Shown here piece by piece: positions 25,549 through 33,552 of a stretch of DNA of 64,000 nucleotides. This DNA comes from Nocardia albiluteola (GTDB taxonomy: Bacteria > Actinomycetota > Actinomycetes > Mycobacteriales > Mycobacteriaceae). The translations under genes and the position numbers were made by a program. The notes under the pieces are model-generated. The model saw nothing but the letters and a program-made list of their open reading frames with translations. It ran no database searches and was not told the DNA's origin. The stretch covers positions 124,001 through 188,000 of the forward strand of contig NZ_JAHKNI010000006.1 in the NCBI RefSeq assembly GCF_018860155.1. The letters are read 5' to 3'. The first letter of the stretch is position 1; every line of letters begins with the position of its first letter.

Positions 25549-26466
25549 ATGAAGTTACTTCCCATGCTGTCTGCCTGGCGTACCCGCCAGGAGGCAACCG
25601 ATCCGGGTGAGGTAGCTCTGCGCGCGCGCAACGTGCAGTTCGACTGGCGCGACACCCCGCTGCACTGGATGCCCGCCGAGCCGATCGCCTCGCACGTGAT
25701 CAACGCGCTCAACCTGTTGCTTCCCGAGGGAGAGCGGATGTTCTGCCTGGCCTTCTCCGAGGCGCTGACGCTGGTGCGCGACGAGAAGCTGCACGAGCAG
25801 ATGCTCGGATTCATCGGGCAGGAATCGATGCACGCCGAGACGCACAACGGCGTGCTCGAGCAGGTGCTCACCACGCACGGCATCGACGTCGAGGCCTATG
25901 TGCGGCAGATGGAGTATCTGTTCCGCAACACCCTGGGCCCCCGCCCCGGCGGCGACGCCGCCGCGGAGTTCCAGACCCTCGTCGAGCGCCTGGGCGTCAT
26001 CGCGACGCTGGAGCATTTCTTCGCCTTCCTCGGCGACTGGGTGCTCAACGCCGACCTGGAGCGGTTCGGCGCCGATCCGCGGGTGCTGGATCTGTTCCGC
26101 TGGCACGGCGCGGAGGAGGTCGAGCACCGGCACGTGGCCCACGATGTCGCGCGCTACTTCGACATCGGCTACCTGCGCCGCTGCGCGCTGATGCTGATGG
26201 TCTTCCCGATCTTCCTGTGCCTGGTCGGGCGCGGCACGAAATTCCTTGTGCATGAGGACCCCTCGCTGCCGAACATGCGCTATCCGCGGCTGCTGTTCCG
26301 GATCTTCGGCGCGATGTGGCGCGGCGCCCTGCCCGGCGTGCCGTCGCTGCTGTGGAGCGCGGGATCGGTGCTGCTGCCCGGCTACAACCCCGAATCCGTC
26401 GGATCCACCGCCCAGGCCGTGGCCTACCTGGCCAAATCGCCCGCGGCGCAGGCGCTGGCGTCGTGA
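25549..26466 (+). CDS. PF10118-type metal-dependent protein with di-iron-like motif (annotated family: metal-dependent hydrolase)
   Basis: 305 residues. The family is labelled a predicted metal-dependent hydrolase. The visible ligand pattern is that of a ferritin-like di-iron four-helix bundle: E60/E62, then E92-SM-H95 (ExxH), E155, and E190-VE-H193 (ExxH). A hydrophobic stretch near residues 210-225 suggests membrane association. The ATG follows CCAGGAG. The next gene, a flavin/2Fe-2S reductase, overlaps by four bases (GTGA), which fits an oxygenase or hydroxylase fed by its own reductase better than a hydrolase. That role is inference. Confidence 0.8.
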   Translation: MKLLPMLSAWRTRQEATDPGEVALRARNVQFDWRDTPLHWMPAEPIASHVINALNLLLPEGERMFCLAFSEALTLVRDEKLHEQMLGFIGQESMHAETHNGVLEQVLTTHGIDVEAYVRQMEYLFRNTLGPRPGGDAAAEFQTLVERLGVIATLEHFFAFLGDWVLNADLERFGADPRVLDLFRWHGAEEVEHRHVAHDVARYFDIGYLRRCALMLMVFPIFLCLVGRGTKFLVHEDPSLPNMRYPRLLFRIFGAMWRGALPGVPSLLWSAGSVLLPGYNPESVGSTAQAVAYLAKSPAAQALAS

Positions 26467-27566
26467 CGCGACGCGTTCCGCTGTCCCGGCCCGCCGACCT
26501 GTACGGAAATCGGCGCGGCGACAGGGCGATTCGGGTCATCGATGCCGTGGCCACGAGCAGGCTGCGCTGGGCCACGCTGATCAACCGGCGCACCGCGCAC
26601 GGTTCGGTCGACGATCACCGCCTGAACCTGCGGGTCGCGCAGCGGCGGGTGGAGGCCCACGACGCCGACGTGGTCAGCCTGCTGCTGACCGCGCCGGACG
26701 GCCGCGCGCTGCCGCCCTGGCGTCCCGGCGCCCACCTGGATCTGGAACTGCCCTCGGGCCGGTTGCGCCAGTACTCGCTGTGCGGTGACCCCGCCGATCG
26801 GCACAGCTATCGCGTTGCGGTCCGCCGGATTCCGGACGGCGGCGGCGGTTCGATCGAGGTGCACGACGACCTGGGTGTCGGCCGTGCGGTGACCGTGCGT
26901 GGTCCGCGCAACGCCTTCCCGTTCGTGCTGCCCGGGCACGGATCCGATGCCGCCCGTGTGCATTTCGTGGCCGGAGGTATCGGCATCACGCCCATCCTGC
27001 CGATGGTGCGGATGGCGCACCGACTCGGCGTCGATTGGTCGATGGTCTATACCGGCCGCAGTCGCGACTCGCTGGCCTTCCTCGAGGAACTGGAGGCGTT
27101 CGGCGATCGCGTGCGCGTGCGGACCGACGACGAACACGGCCTGCCCGGCGCGGACGAACTTCTCCCCGGCGTCGGCGCGGACACCTCGGTCTACTGCTGC
27201 GGGCCGGTCCCGATGACCGCGGTGATCGCGGCCGCGGTGCGCGAGATGCCCGGCGTCGAACTGCATTCCGAGCGCTTCTCCGCCCCGCCGGTGCACGACG
27301 GCACGGCCTTCGAGGTGGAGCTGGCCCGGACCGGCGAGGTTATCGCGATCCCGGCCGACCGCTCGGTGCTCGACGCGGTGCTCGGGGTGCGGCCCGATCG
27401 TCCCTACTCGTGCCGCCAGGGCTTCTGCCGCACCTGCCGGGTGACCGCGCTGTCCGGCGAGGTCGACCATCGCGACACCGTGCTCACCGACGCCGAGCGC
27501 GCCGAGGGCGACCTGCTCATCTGCGTATCCCGCTGCGGCGGTGACCGTCTCGTACTGGATCTGTGA
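26463..27566 (+). CDS. Flavin/NAD/2Fe-2S oxidoreductase (phthalate dioxygenase reductase-like)
   Basis: 367 residues. Order of domains: flavin-binding barrel (RPGAHLDLELPSGRLRQYSL), NAD-binding domain (FVAGGIGITPILPMVRM; SVYCCGPVPM) and a C-terminal plant-type 2Fe-2S ferredoxin domain with cysteines in YSCRQGFCRTCRV and a last ligand in LICVSRC. It carries electrons from NAD(P)H to a partner oxygenase. The GTG start overlaps the stop of the di-iron-like protein gene by four bases, so the two are translationally coupled and probably work together. Confidence 0.9.
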   Translation: MTRRVPLSRPADLYGNRRGDRAIRVIDAVATSRLRWATLINRRTAHGSVDDHRLNLRVAQRRVEAHDADVVSLLLTAPDGRALPPWRPGAHLDLELPSGRLRQYSLCGDPADRHSYRVAVRRIPDGGGGSIEVHDDLGVGRAVTVRGPRNAFPFVLPGHGSDAARVHFVAGGIGITPILPMVRMAHRLGVDWSMVYTGRSRDSLAFLEELEAFGDRVRVRTDDEHGLPGADELLPGVGADTSVYCCGPVPMTAVIAAAVREMPGVELHSERFSAPPVHDGTAFEVELARTGEVIAIPADRSVLDAVLGVRPDRPYSCRQGFCRTCRVTALSGEVDHRDTVLTDAERAEGDLLICVSRCGGDRLVLDL

Positions 27567-27594
27567 ATCTTCCCCTCGTCGAAGGAGAGAGACA

Positions 27595-29361
27595 ATGACA
27601 GCATCGCCCCCTGGTCCCGACGCGGAGCGGACCGTTCGCAGCGGCGAATTCGACCTCGCCGTCTACGAATACGGCGATTCCGCCGCCGAGACCGTGATCC
27701 TGGTGCACGGCTGGCCCGACGACCACCACCTGTGGGACCGGGTGATTCCATTGCTGGCCGGGCGTTTCCACGTCGTCGCCTACGACACTCGCGGGCACGG
27801 CCGCTCCACCCGCACCAGCCGCACACAGGACTATCGCCTGGATGCCTTCGCCGCCGACTTCTTCGCGGTCGCCGATGCGATCAGCCCCGAAAAGCCGGTG
27901 CACGTGCTGGCGCACGACTGGGGTTCGGTGCAGATGTGGGAGGCGGTCTGCGAACCGCGGGCCACCGCGCGGATCGCGTCGTTCACCTCGGTGTCCGGGC
28001 CGAACCTGGACCACATGGGTAAGTGGATGCGCGCCAAGCTGTCCCGCGGCGCGGCGTGGGGTCCGTTCACCCAGCTGCTGTCCTCGGCCTACACCTTCCT
28101 GTTCATGACGCCGGGTGTGCCGCGCGTGGTGCTGCGGCCGCTGTCGGCGGAGGCGGTGTGGCGGCGCTTCGTGGGCCTGATGAACGAGACGGCCCCGGAG
28201 AACGTGCGGCTGGGCCCCAATTTCCGCGAGGATTTCTTCGACGGGATGCGCATCTACCGCGCGAATATCGTGCAGCGCATGGTCGATGCCCGCGAGCGCC
28301 GCACCGACGTGCCGGTGCAGTTGGTGATCGCCGGCCGCGACGTGGCCGTGCGGCCCGCGGGATACGAGAACGAATCGCAGTGGACCGAGCGGCTGTGGCG
28401 GCGGGAGGTCCCGGCGGGCCACTGGCTGCCGTTCTCGCATCCGGAGCTACTGGCCACTGCCACCACGGAACTCATCGACTCGCTCACCGCGGGTACGCCG
28501 TCGCGCGCACTGCGGCGCGCGGAGGTGAGCGCGCGGGTGCGGCGCCCGTTCGAGGATCAGCTGGTCGTGATCACCGGCGGCGGCAGCGGAATCGGCCGCG
28601 AGACCGCCCTGGCCTTCGCGCGCCGCGGCGCGGAGATCGTGGTGTCCGATGTCAATCTGGATGCGGCCAAGGAGACCGTCACGCTCGTGGAGGCCGAAGG
28701 CGGTGTGGCCCACGCATATTCGGTGGACGTCTCCGATGCGGACGCCGTCGCCGAGCATGCCGCGACCGTGATCGCCGCGCACGCGGTGCCGGACGTGCTG
28801 ATCAACAATGCCGGAATCGGCCAGGCGGGCGACTTCTTCGACACGTCCGCGGCCGAGTTCGACCGGGTGCTGCGGGTCAACCTGGGCGGGGTGATCAACG
28901 GCTGCCGCACCTTCGGCGCCGCCATGGCCGAGCGCGGGCTCGGCGGGCACATCGTGAACCTGTCGAGCATGGCCGCCTACACCCCGCAGCGCGGTTTCAG
29001 CGCCTACTCGACGAGCAAGTCGGCGGTGTTCATGTTCTCCGACTGCCTGCGAGCCGAACTGTCCGGCAAGGGGATCGGCGTGCACACCATCTGCCCCGGC
29101 ATCGTGCACACCAATATCGTTGCCACCACCCGATTCTCGGGCCTCTCGGCGGAGGACGAGGCGGCCAAGCAGGCCAAATACGATGCGCTGTACCGCAAGC
29201 GGCACTACGGGCCCGAGAAGGTCGCCGCGCAGATCGTGCGTGCGGTGCAGGACGGACGCGACGTCGTTCCGGTGACACCGGAAGCCCACCTGCAGTATCA
29301 CTTCCACCGGTTCGCGCCGGCGATCGCCCGATTCGTCGCGGCACGGGTGAAGCTGACCTGA
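27595..29361 (+). CDS. ephD: EphD-like fusion: alpha/beta hydrolase (epoxide hydrolase-like) plus SDR
   Basis: 588 residues in two domains. Residues 1-300: an alpha/beta hydrolase with HGWPDD (oxyanion region), the nucleophile Asp in LAHDWGSVQ, and the catalytic His in AGHWLPFSHPE. Residues 320-588: an SDR with ITGGGSGIGRETA, INNAGIG and the YSTSK active site. The same fusion occurs in mycobacterial EphD, which has been linked to mycolic acid metabolism. The ATG follows GAAGGAGAG. It is third in the module after the di-iron-like protein and reductase. A 63-bp stretch of its SDR part has a close copy at 33070-33132. Confidence 0.88.
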   Translation: MTASPPGPDAERTVRSGEFDLAVYEYGDSAAETVILVHGWPDDHHLWDRVIPLLAGRFHVVAYDTRGHGRSTRTSRTQDYRLDAFAADFFAVADAISPEKPVHVLAHDWGSVQMWEAVCEPRATARIASFTSVSGPNLDHMGKWMRAKLSRGAAWGPFTQLLSSAYTFLFMTPGVPRVVLRPLSAEAVWRRFVGLMNETAPENVRLGPNFREDFFDGMRIYRANIVQRMVDARERRTDVPVQLVIAGRDVAVRPAGYENESQWTERLWRREVPAGHWLPFSHPELLATATTELIDSLTAGTPSRALRRAEVSARVRRPFEDQLVVITGGGSGIGRETALAFARRGAEIVVSDVNLDAAKETVTLVEAEGGVAHAYSVDVSDADAVAEHAATVIAAHAVPDVLINNAGIGQAGDFFDTSAAEFDRVLRVNLGGVINGCRTFGAAMAERGLGGHIVNLSSMAAYTPQRGFSAYSTSKSAVFMFSDCLRAELSGKGIGVHTICPGIVHTNIVATTRFSGLSAEDEAAKQAKYDALYRKRHYGPEKVAAQIVRAVQDGRDVVPVTPEAHLQYHFHRFAPAIARFVAARVKLT

Positions 29362-29519
29362 GGTGTGAACCGGGGTGGCTCGCGCTGACCTGCCGTGCAG
29401 CTCGAAGCGGTCGCCGCAACCGGTGGCCCCGATGCCTCATGTCGAGATGCGCGCGTCCGCTGGTTCGTTGCCGCAGCCGAGAATGCGCGCGTGGAGGTGT
29501 GCTGCACGAGGGTGCGATG

Positions 29520-29561
29520 GTGGGCGGCGTCGGGCCGGCTGACGACATACCAGCCGCCCAC
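29520..29561. terminator. Possible hairpin between convergent genes
   Basis: GTGGGCGGC (29520-29528) pairs with GCCGCCCAC (29553-29561) around a 24-base loop in the space between the EphD-like gene and the convergent hydrolase. No T-tract follows. Confidence 0.4.
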
Positions 29562-29587
29562 GGTGTTCCCTGGCCGCCGGACCGGCC

Positions 29588-30919
29588 CTACCGGTGTTCG
29601 CCGAGGAAGGTCGGAATGTCTGCGGCCGTGGGGTAGTTGGGAAGCGGCGCCGGCTTGTTGTCGAGGAAGGCGGTGATGACCGATGCTGCGCGGTCGTTGT
29701 TGTCGTCGAGGCCGTTCCAGATGTGATGGCCGACGCCGGTGATGTATTGGGTCCGGGCAATCGCGGGATCGGACGCCAGGACGGCCGTCGCCCATTGGCG
29801 CAATTGGTGCGAACATTGGGCTATCACCAGCATCGCCGGAACCTTGGATGCGCGCAGTTGCGGAGCGATCGAGGGCGAATGGGTGATCGTTTCCTGGATG
29901 CGGAGGCTGGCGGCCGGGTTGAACGAGAAGTTCGCGGCGCTGTCCTCGACCGGGATGCGGTGGGCGTCCTTGGCGCAGTAGCTGTTCGCCGTGTCGCTGC
30001 CGAGATCGGCGGCCCGGAAGGCGTTGACCGCTTCGGCCTGGCCGACCATCTGATCCTGGGGAGACAGTAGCCCCAGCCGCTGCAGCCCGAAGGCAACCGC
30101 ATAGCGCGGCATGGAGACCGAGCGTGGGCCGCCGGGCGGGGGAGCGATCCCGGCGGCCGTAGCGCTTCCGATCCAGCCGGCCAGATGCTCCGTGGGGCCG
30201 TCCATCGGTCCCGGCTCCACGATCACTGCCCTGTGGATGAAGACCGTGCTCGCCGCGTCGGCCAGGGCTCGCGTGAGGATCACTGCCCCGGAGGAGAAAC
30301 CGATCACGTCGGCGCGTCGGCCGGGGACGTGCTCCAGCACTGCCATGAGGTCGCGCACCGAGCGGTCGATGGTGTAGTCGGGCATGGGCAGCGGATCGCT
30401 TCGCCCGCCGCCGGCCTGTTCGTAGGCGTACACATCGAAGCCATCGTCGGCCAGCTGCCGCAGAAACGCGTGGTCGATCAGGGCGATGCTGCGGACGGGA
30501 CCACCGTTGAGATACAGCAGCGGTATACCGTGATGCGCGACGCCCGCCGGCGGTGCGTAGTGATACACAGCGACACGGCTGCCCGTCGCCAGCGTCCAAC
30601 GCTCGCTCGAAACTCCGGGTAGGTCCGGACGATACTGCCAGCTCGTCGAAACGGTTGGTACGCAGGCGCTGGCGGTGAGCGCGCAGGCCAGACCCGTCTG
30701 AATCAACATGTGCACGGCGACGCGCCGGCGGTCACGGGCCGCCAGTAGTCCGGCAGTGGCCGTGCCGATCATGGCAGTGACGGTCCATGCCGCCCATCCA
30801 CGCCCAGCCCCGCCGGTCAGCACCACGACAGCCAGGAACACCACGACCAATGCCAGTACGGCCGTGACGTGGATGGCGGTGGTCCGTAACACTCGCAAGC
30901 TCTGTCGAACGAACGTCAC
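29588..30919 (-). CDS. Membrane-anchored alpha/beta hydrolase (proline iminopeptidase-like)
   Basis: 443 residues from a GTG with GAGGAGA upstream. Three hydrophobic segments in the first 110 residues suggest membrane anchoring. The hydrolase domain follows with LLYLNGGPV (oxyanion HGGP-like), YEQAGGGRSD, the nucleophile elbow VIGFSSGAVIL (GxSxG), and a catalytic His in ITGVGHHIWNG. This matches S33-type aminopeptidase/hydrolases. It is divergent from a TetR gene across a dense set of palindromes, so it is probably the repressed target. Confidence 0.83.
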   Translation of the reverse strand: MTFVRQSLRVLRTTAIHVTAVLALVVVFLAVVVLTGGAGRGWAAWTVTAMIGTATAGLLAARDRRRVAVHMLIQTGLACALTASACVPTVSTSWQYRPDLPGVSSERWTLATGSRVAVYHYAPPAGVAHHGIPLLYLNGGPVRSIALIDHAFLRQLADDGFDVYAYEQAGGGRSDPLPMPDYTIDRSVRDLMAVLEHVPGRRADVIGFSSGAVILTRALADAASTVFIHRAVIVEPGPMDGPTEHLAGWIGSATAAGIAPPPGGPRSVSMPRYAVAFGLQRLGLLSPQDQMVGQAEAVNAFRAADLGSDTANSYCAKDAHRIPVEDSAANFSFNPAASLRIQETITHSPSIAPQLRASKVPAMLVIAQCSHQLRQWATAVLASDPAIARTQYITGVGHHIWNGLDDNNDRAASVITAFLDNKPAPLPNYPTAADIPTFLGEHR

Positions 30920-30933
30920 TACGATCTCCTCAG

Positions 30934-30954
30934 TTTCAGAACATTGTTCTGAAA
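30934..30954. promoter_or_regulatory. TetR operator 1 (perfect palindrome)
   Basis: TTTCAGAACA and TGTTCTGAAA are perfect 10-bp arms around a single T, 15 bases upstream of the hydrolase start. Confidence 0.8.
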
Positions 30955-30958
30955 AACT

Positions 30959-30997
30959 GTAACACTGTTTCGGAACAATGTTCTGTAACAGTGTTAC
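30959..30997. promoter_or_regulatory. Composite operator 2 (nested palindromes)
   Basis: The outer arms GTAACACTG (30959-30967) and CAGTGTTAC (30989-30997) are perfect. They enclose a 21-base imperfect copy of operator 1 (TTTCGGAACA, A, TGTTCTGTAA). The site lies about 25 bases upstream of the TetR start. Confidence 0.75.
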
Positions 30998-31019
30998 CTG
31001 CCGAGTAGACTGCGTCTCC

Positions 31020-31634
31020 ATGGGACGTCCGCCAACCAACGATGACGCCACGCGCGAACGCCTCGTCAGCGCTGCGACGAATCTGCTGCGCGACCGCTCG
31101 TCGGATCGCTTGTCGATGCGCGAAGTTGCCGCTGCCGCAACCGCTTCGACTACCTCGATCTACACGTTGTTCGGAAGCCGGGAGGGTCTGCTCGCCGCCG
31201 TGCGCCGGCGCGTGGCGGCGCAGCTGTTCGAAGTTCTGGTCGCGGTACCCGCGGGTGACGATCCACTCGCCGACCTGCTCGCGATGGCGTCGGCCTATCG
31301 GCGGTGGGCCCTGGACGAGCGGCACTTTTACGCGGTGATCTTCGGCGGCGGCACGACCTACACTCCCAGCGGCGCCCCGAGCGACCAAGATCCGGCGGCG
31401 CCGCTCGTCGAGGCGATCAGCCGCGTACATGTCTCCCGATACTCGACCGCCGAGGTGAACCACATCGCTGTCGCGGTCTGGGCGACGCTGCACGGATTCG
31501 TCACGCTCGAACTCGACGGGACCCTGCCCTCGGCGTACATCGACGCGATGATCCAGACGGCCGTGAGATCATTGGTTCTCGGCTGGCACGTACCGACTTC
31601 CAGCGGCCGATATCACGGTGCGCCGACCGGGTGA
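31020..31634 (+). CDS. TetR-family regulator (WHG C-terminal domain type)
   Basis: 204 residues beginning MGRPPTNDDATRERLVSAAT, with recognition helix region TASTTSIYTLFGSREGLLAAV and a C-terminal WATLHGFVTLELDG pattern typical of TetR proteins with the WHG domain. An upstream ATG at 30978 lies inside the operator and was not chosen. It is divergent from the membrane hydrolase gene and is expected to bind the palindromes between them. Confidence 0.87.
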   Translation: MGRPPTNDDATRERLVSAATNLLRDRSSDRLSMREVAAAATASTTSIYTLFGSREGLLAAVRRRVAAQLFEVLVAVPAGDDPLADLLAMASAYRRWALDERHFYAVIFGGGTTYTPSGAPSDQDPAAPLVEAISRVHVSRYSTAEVNHIAVAVWATLHGFVTLELDGTLPSAYIDAMIQTAVRSLVLGWHVPTSSGRYHGAPTG

Positions 31635-31696
31635 GCAGGGCTATAGTCGCCTCGGGCGCGGTGCCGCCGTTCACCCGGATCGGATTGCGCGGACGG

Positions 31697-32086
31697 TTAC
31701 ACGGTGATCCGCCGGGCGTACACCTCGATCTCGATCTTCATGCGGGGATCGGCGAGGCCGCACATGAGCATGGTGGCGGCCGGCCGGACCTCGCCGAAGG
31801 CGCAACGCAGTACCGGCCAGCAGGGCTCGAAGTCGGCCCGGTCGGGCAGCAGGTAGCGCACCCGCACTACATCAGCGAAGGTGCACTTCGCTTCGGCCAG
31901 GGCAGCCTCGATGTTGCGCAGGCACTGCTCGGCCTGCTCCACCACGTCGTCTGAGATCGTCATGGTGGTGTAGTCGAATCCGGTCGTCCCGGACACATGA
32001 ACCCAGTCGCCGTCGACCACGGCGCGGGCATAGCCGATCTGTTCCTCGAACGTGGAGCCGCTGAGGATCGAACGTCGCTCTGTCAT
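31697..32086 (-). CDS. RidA-family protein (enamine/imine deaminase-like)
   Basis: 129 residues: GYARAVVDGDWVHVSGTTG, VEQAEQCLRNIEAALAEA, and the C-terminal MKIEIEVYA, where RidA proteins usually carry Arg then IEIE; here the conserved arginine sits just upstream (DPRMKIEIE). RidA proteins hydrolyse reactive enamines formed from amino acids. It is divergent from a LysR gene that may regulate it. Confidence 0.85.
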   Translation of the reverse strand: MTERRSILSGSTFEEQIGYARAVVDGDWVHVSGTTGFDYTTMTISDDVVEQAEQCLRNIEAALAEAKCTFADVVRVRYLLPDRADFEPCWPVLRCAFGEVRPAATMLMCGLADPRMKIEIEVYARRITV

Positions 32087-32158
32087 GCGCCGAATGCTAA
32101 GTGACCAGCACTGATACGTCTAATACGCCTTCAGGCATGGAGTGATATCTCTATTGGT

Positions 32159-33067
32159 ATGGAGCGCCCTGAACTTCCCCTTCCGCAGCTGCATGCCTTC
32201 GTCGTGCTCGCCGAGGAACTCCACTTCGGCCACGCCGCCTCCCGCTTGGGCATCGCCCAACCGCCGCTGAGCCAGCAGATCCGTCGCCTGGAGGACAAGG
32301 TCGGATACGCGCTGTTCAGCCGCGAGCCCGGGCGCATCGGCCTCACCCCGGCAGGCCGCGAACTCCTCCCCGCTGCCCGGCATGCCCTCACCGGCCTCGC
32401 AGAGGGCCTGACCGCGGCCCGAGAGGTCGGCAGCGGCAGGGCCGGCCGGCTGCGGATCGGCTTCGCCGCCTCCCTTGCCCTGACCGTCCTCCCCGGCTTG
32501 CTACATACCTTCCGGAAACGGTTTCCCGCCGTGGACCTGGACATCCATGAGATGACCACCACGCCCCAACTGGCCGCTCTGCGCGAAAGGACGATCGACA
32601 TCGGCCTGCTGCGGGAGCCGCCTGCCCATGACGCGGAACTTGGATTCGAGACCGTGCTGACCGAACAGTTCGTGGCCGTCCTGCCCTCCTCACACCCACT
32701 CGCGGCACAACGAGCCGTCCGAGTCGAGCAGTTGGCGGACTACCCCTTCGTGCTCCTGCCTCGAGCCGTCGGCCCGCCGCTGTACGACCAGATCACCAAC
32801 CTGTGCACCGCCGCAGGCTTCACCCCCCAAGTGACTCAGCACGCAGTGGAATGGCAGACCGTCTGCGCCCTGGTGGAAACCGGCCTGGGAGTGTCGCTGG
32901 CCCCGAAGAGCATCCGCCGCATTCGCCTCAAAGGCGTTGCCTTCCGCGGGATCGAGCCCAACACCGCGCGCACACGAATCGCCGTCGCCTGGCGCAAGAA
33001 CGATTCAAACCCCCTGGTCCCGCGTCTCTTGGCAGCTCTCAATCAAGATCCGCTGGACAAGACGTAG
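32159..33067 (+). CDS. LysR-family transcriptional regulator
   Basis: 302 residues with the N-terminal winged HTH (LHAFVVLAEELHFGHAASRL, AQPPLSQQIRRLEDKVG) and a periplasmic-binding-like effector domain. It is divergent from the RidA gene, the usual LysR arrangement. Its TAG stop lies only two bases before a 63-bp remnant of an SDR gene, showing that sequence was lost or joined directly at its 3' end. Confidence 0.9.
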   Translation: MERPELPLPQLHAFVVLAEELHFGHAASRLGIAQPPLSQQIRRLEDKVGYALFSREPGRIGLTPAGRELLPAARHALTGLAEGLTAAREVGSGRAGRLRIGFAASLALTVLPGLLHTFRKRFPAVDLDIHEMTTTPQLAALRERTIDIGLLREPPAHDAELGFETVLTEQFVAVLPSSHPLAAQRAVRVEQLADYPFVLLPRAVGPPLYDQITNLCTAAGFTPQVTQHAVEWQTVCALVETGLGVSLAPKSIRRIRLKGVAFRGIEPNTARTRIAVAWRKNDSNPLVPRLLAALNQDPLDKT

Positions 33068-33069
33068 CA

Positions 33070-33132
33070 AATATCGTTGCCACCACTCGCTTCTCGGGCC
33101 TGTCGGCGGAGGACGAGGCGGCCGAGCAGGCC
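33070..33132 (+). pseudogene. Remnant of an EphD-type SDR gene
   Basis: These 63 bases match 29113-29175 of the EphD-like gene at 59 positions. The reading frame gives NIVATTRFSGLSAEDEAA, the segment after the SDR active site. Three of the four differences are synonymous and one changes Lys to Glu, so the piece looks like part of a once-functional paralogue rather than a fresh copy. Nothing on either side continues the gene. Confidence 0.75.
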
Positions 33133-33261
33133 CCCGATCAACTGCCGCGGTTCTTCGGTCGGCTGTCGAATCCCGACCGCGGCGGGTCGGTCGCACGCTC
33201 GCGGCGACCGGATCGAGAGCGGGGGCTTGCACTTGCGTCGCTGGTAGGTACACGCTTGTGT
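33133..33261. other. Non-coding remnant region
   Basis: No gene is recognisable between the SDR remnant and the small membrane protein. The open frame that crosses it has no family resemblance. Confidence 0.4.
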
Positions 33262-33504
33262 ATGGCATATGTCGGAATCTTTTTTGCGATGCTGGCCGTG
33301 TCCCTGATCTCGGCGGTCGTGCTGGCGGTGTTCGTCGACGCCCTGCTGCATCTCATGATCTTTTTCGGTCCGAATCATCTGCGAGAACTGAACAAGACCG
33401 GCTGGCACTTCGAGAAGCACGAGGATCCCTGGACGACCAGGCTCGCGCGGGAGATGCGATTGCTGCTGGACCCGCGAGAGCACGTCGGGGCGGTCCCGCA
33501 CTGA
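33262..33504 (+). CDS. Small putative membrane protein
   Basis: 80 residues from the ATG: one long hydrophobic helix at residues 3-35, then a charged tail (ELNKTGWHFEKHEDPWTTRLAR). The ribosome site is weak and I recognise no family. It lies convergent with the TerC-type gene. Confidence 0.45.
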   Translation: MAYVGIFFAMLAVSLISAVVLAVFVDALLHLMIFFGPNHLRELNKTGWHFEKHEDPWTTRLAREMRLLLDPREHVGAVPH

Positions 33505-33552
33505 GTATCCGGACCGGTCGAGGGCCAGCGCCGTCGGCGGAGTAACGCCGGG

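Noticed and set aside
29362..33261. An insertion sequence or integrated element as cause of the SDR remnant
   Set aside because: No transposase or integrase, terminal inverted repeats or target duplication is visible; simple recombination or decay is enough.
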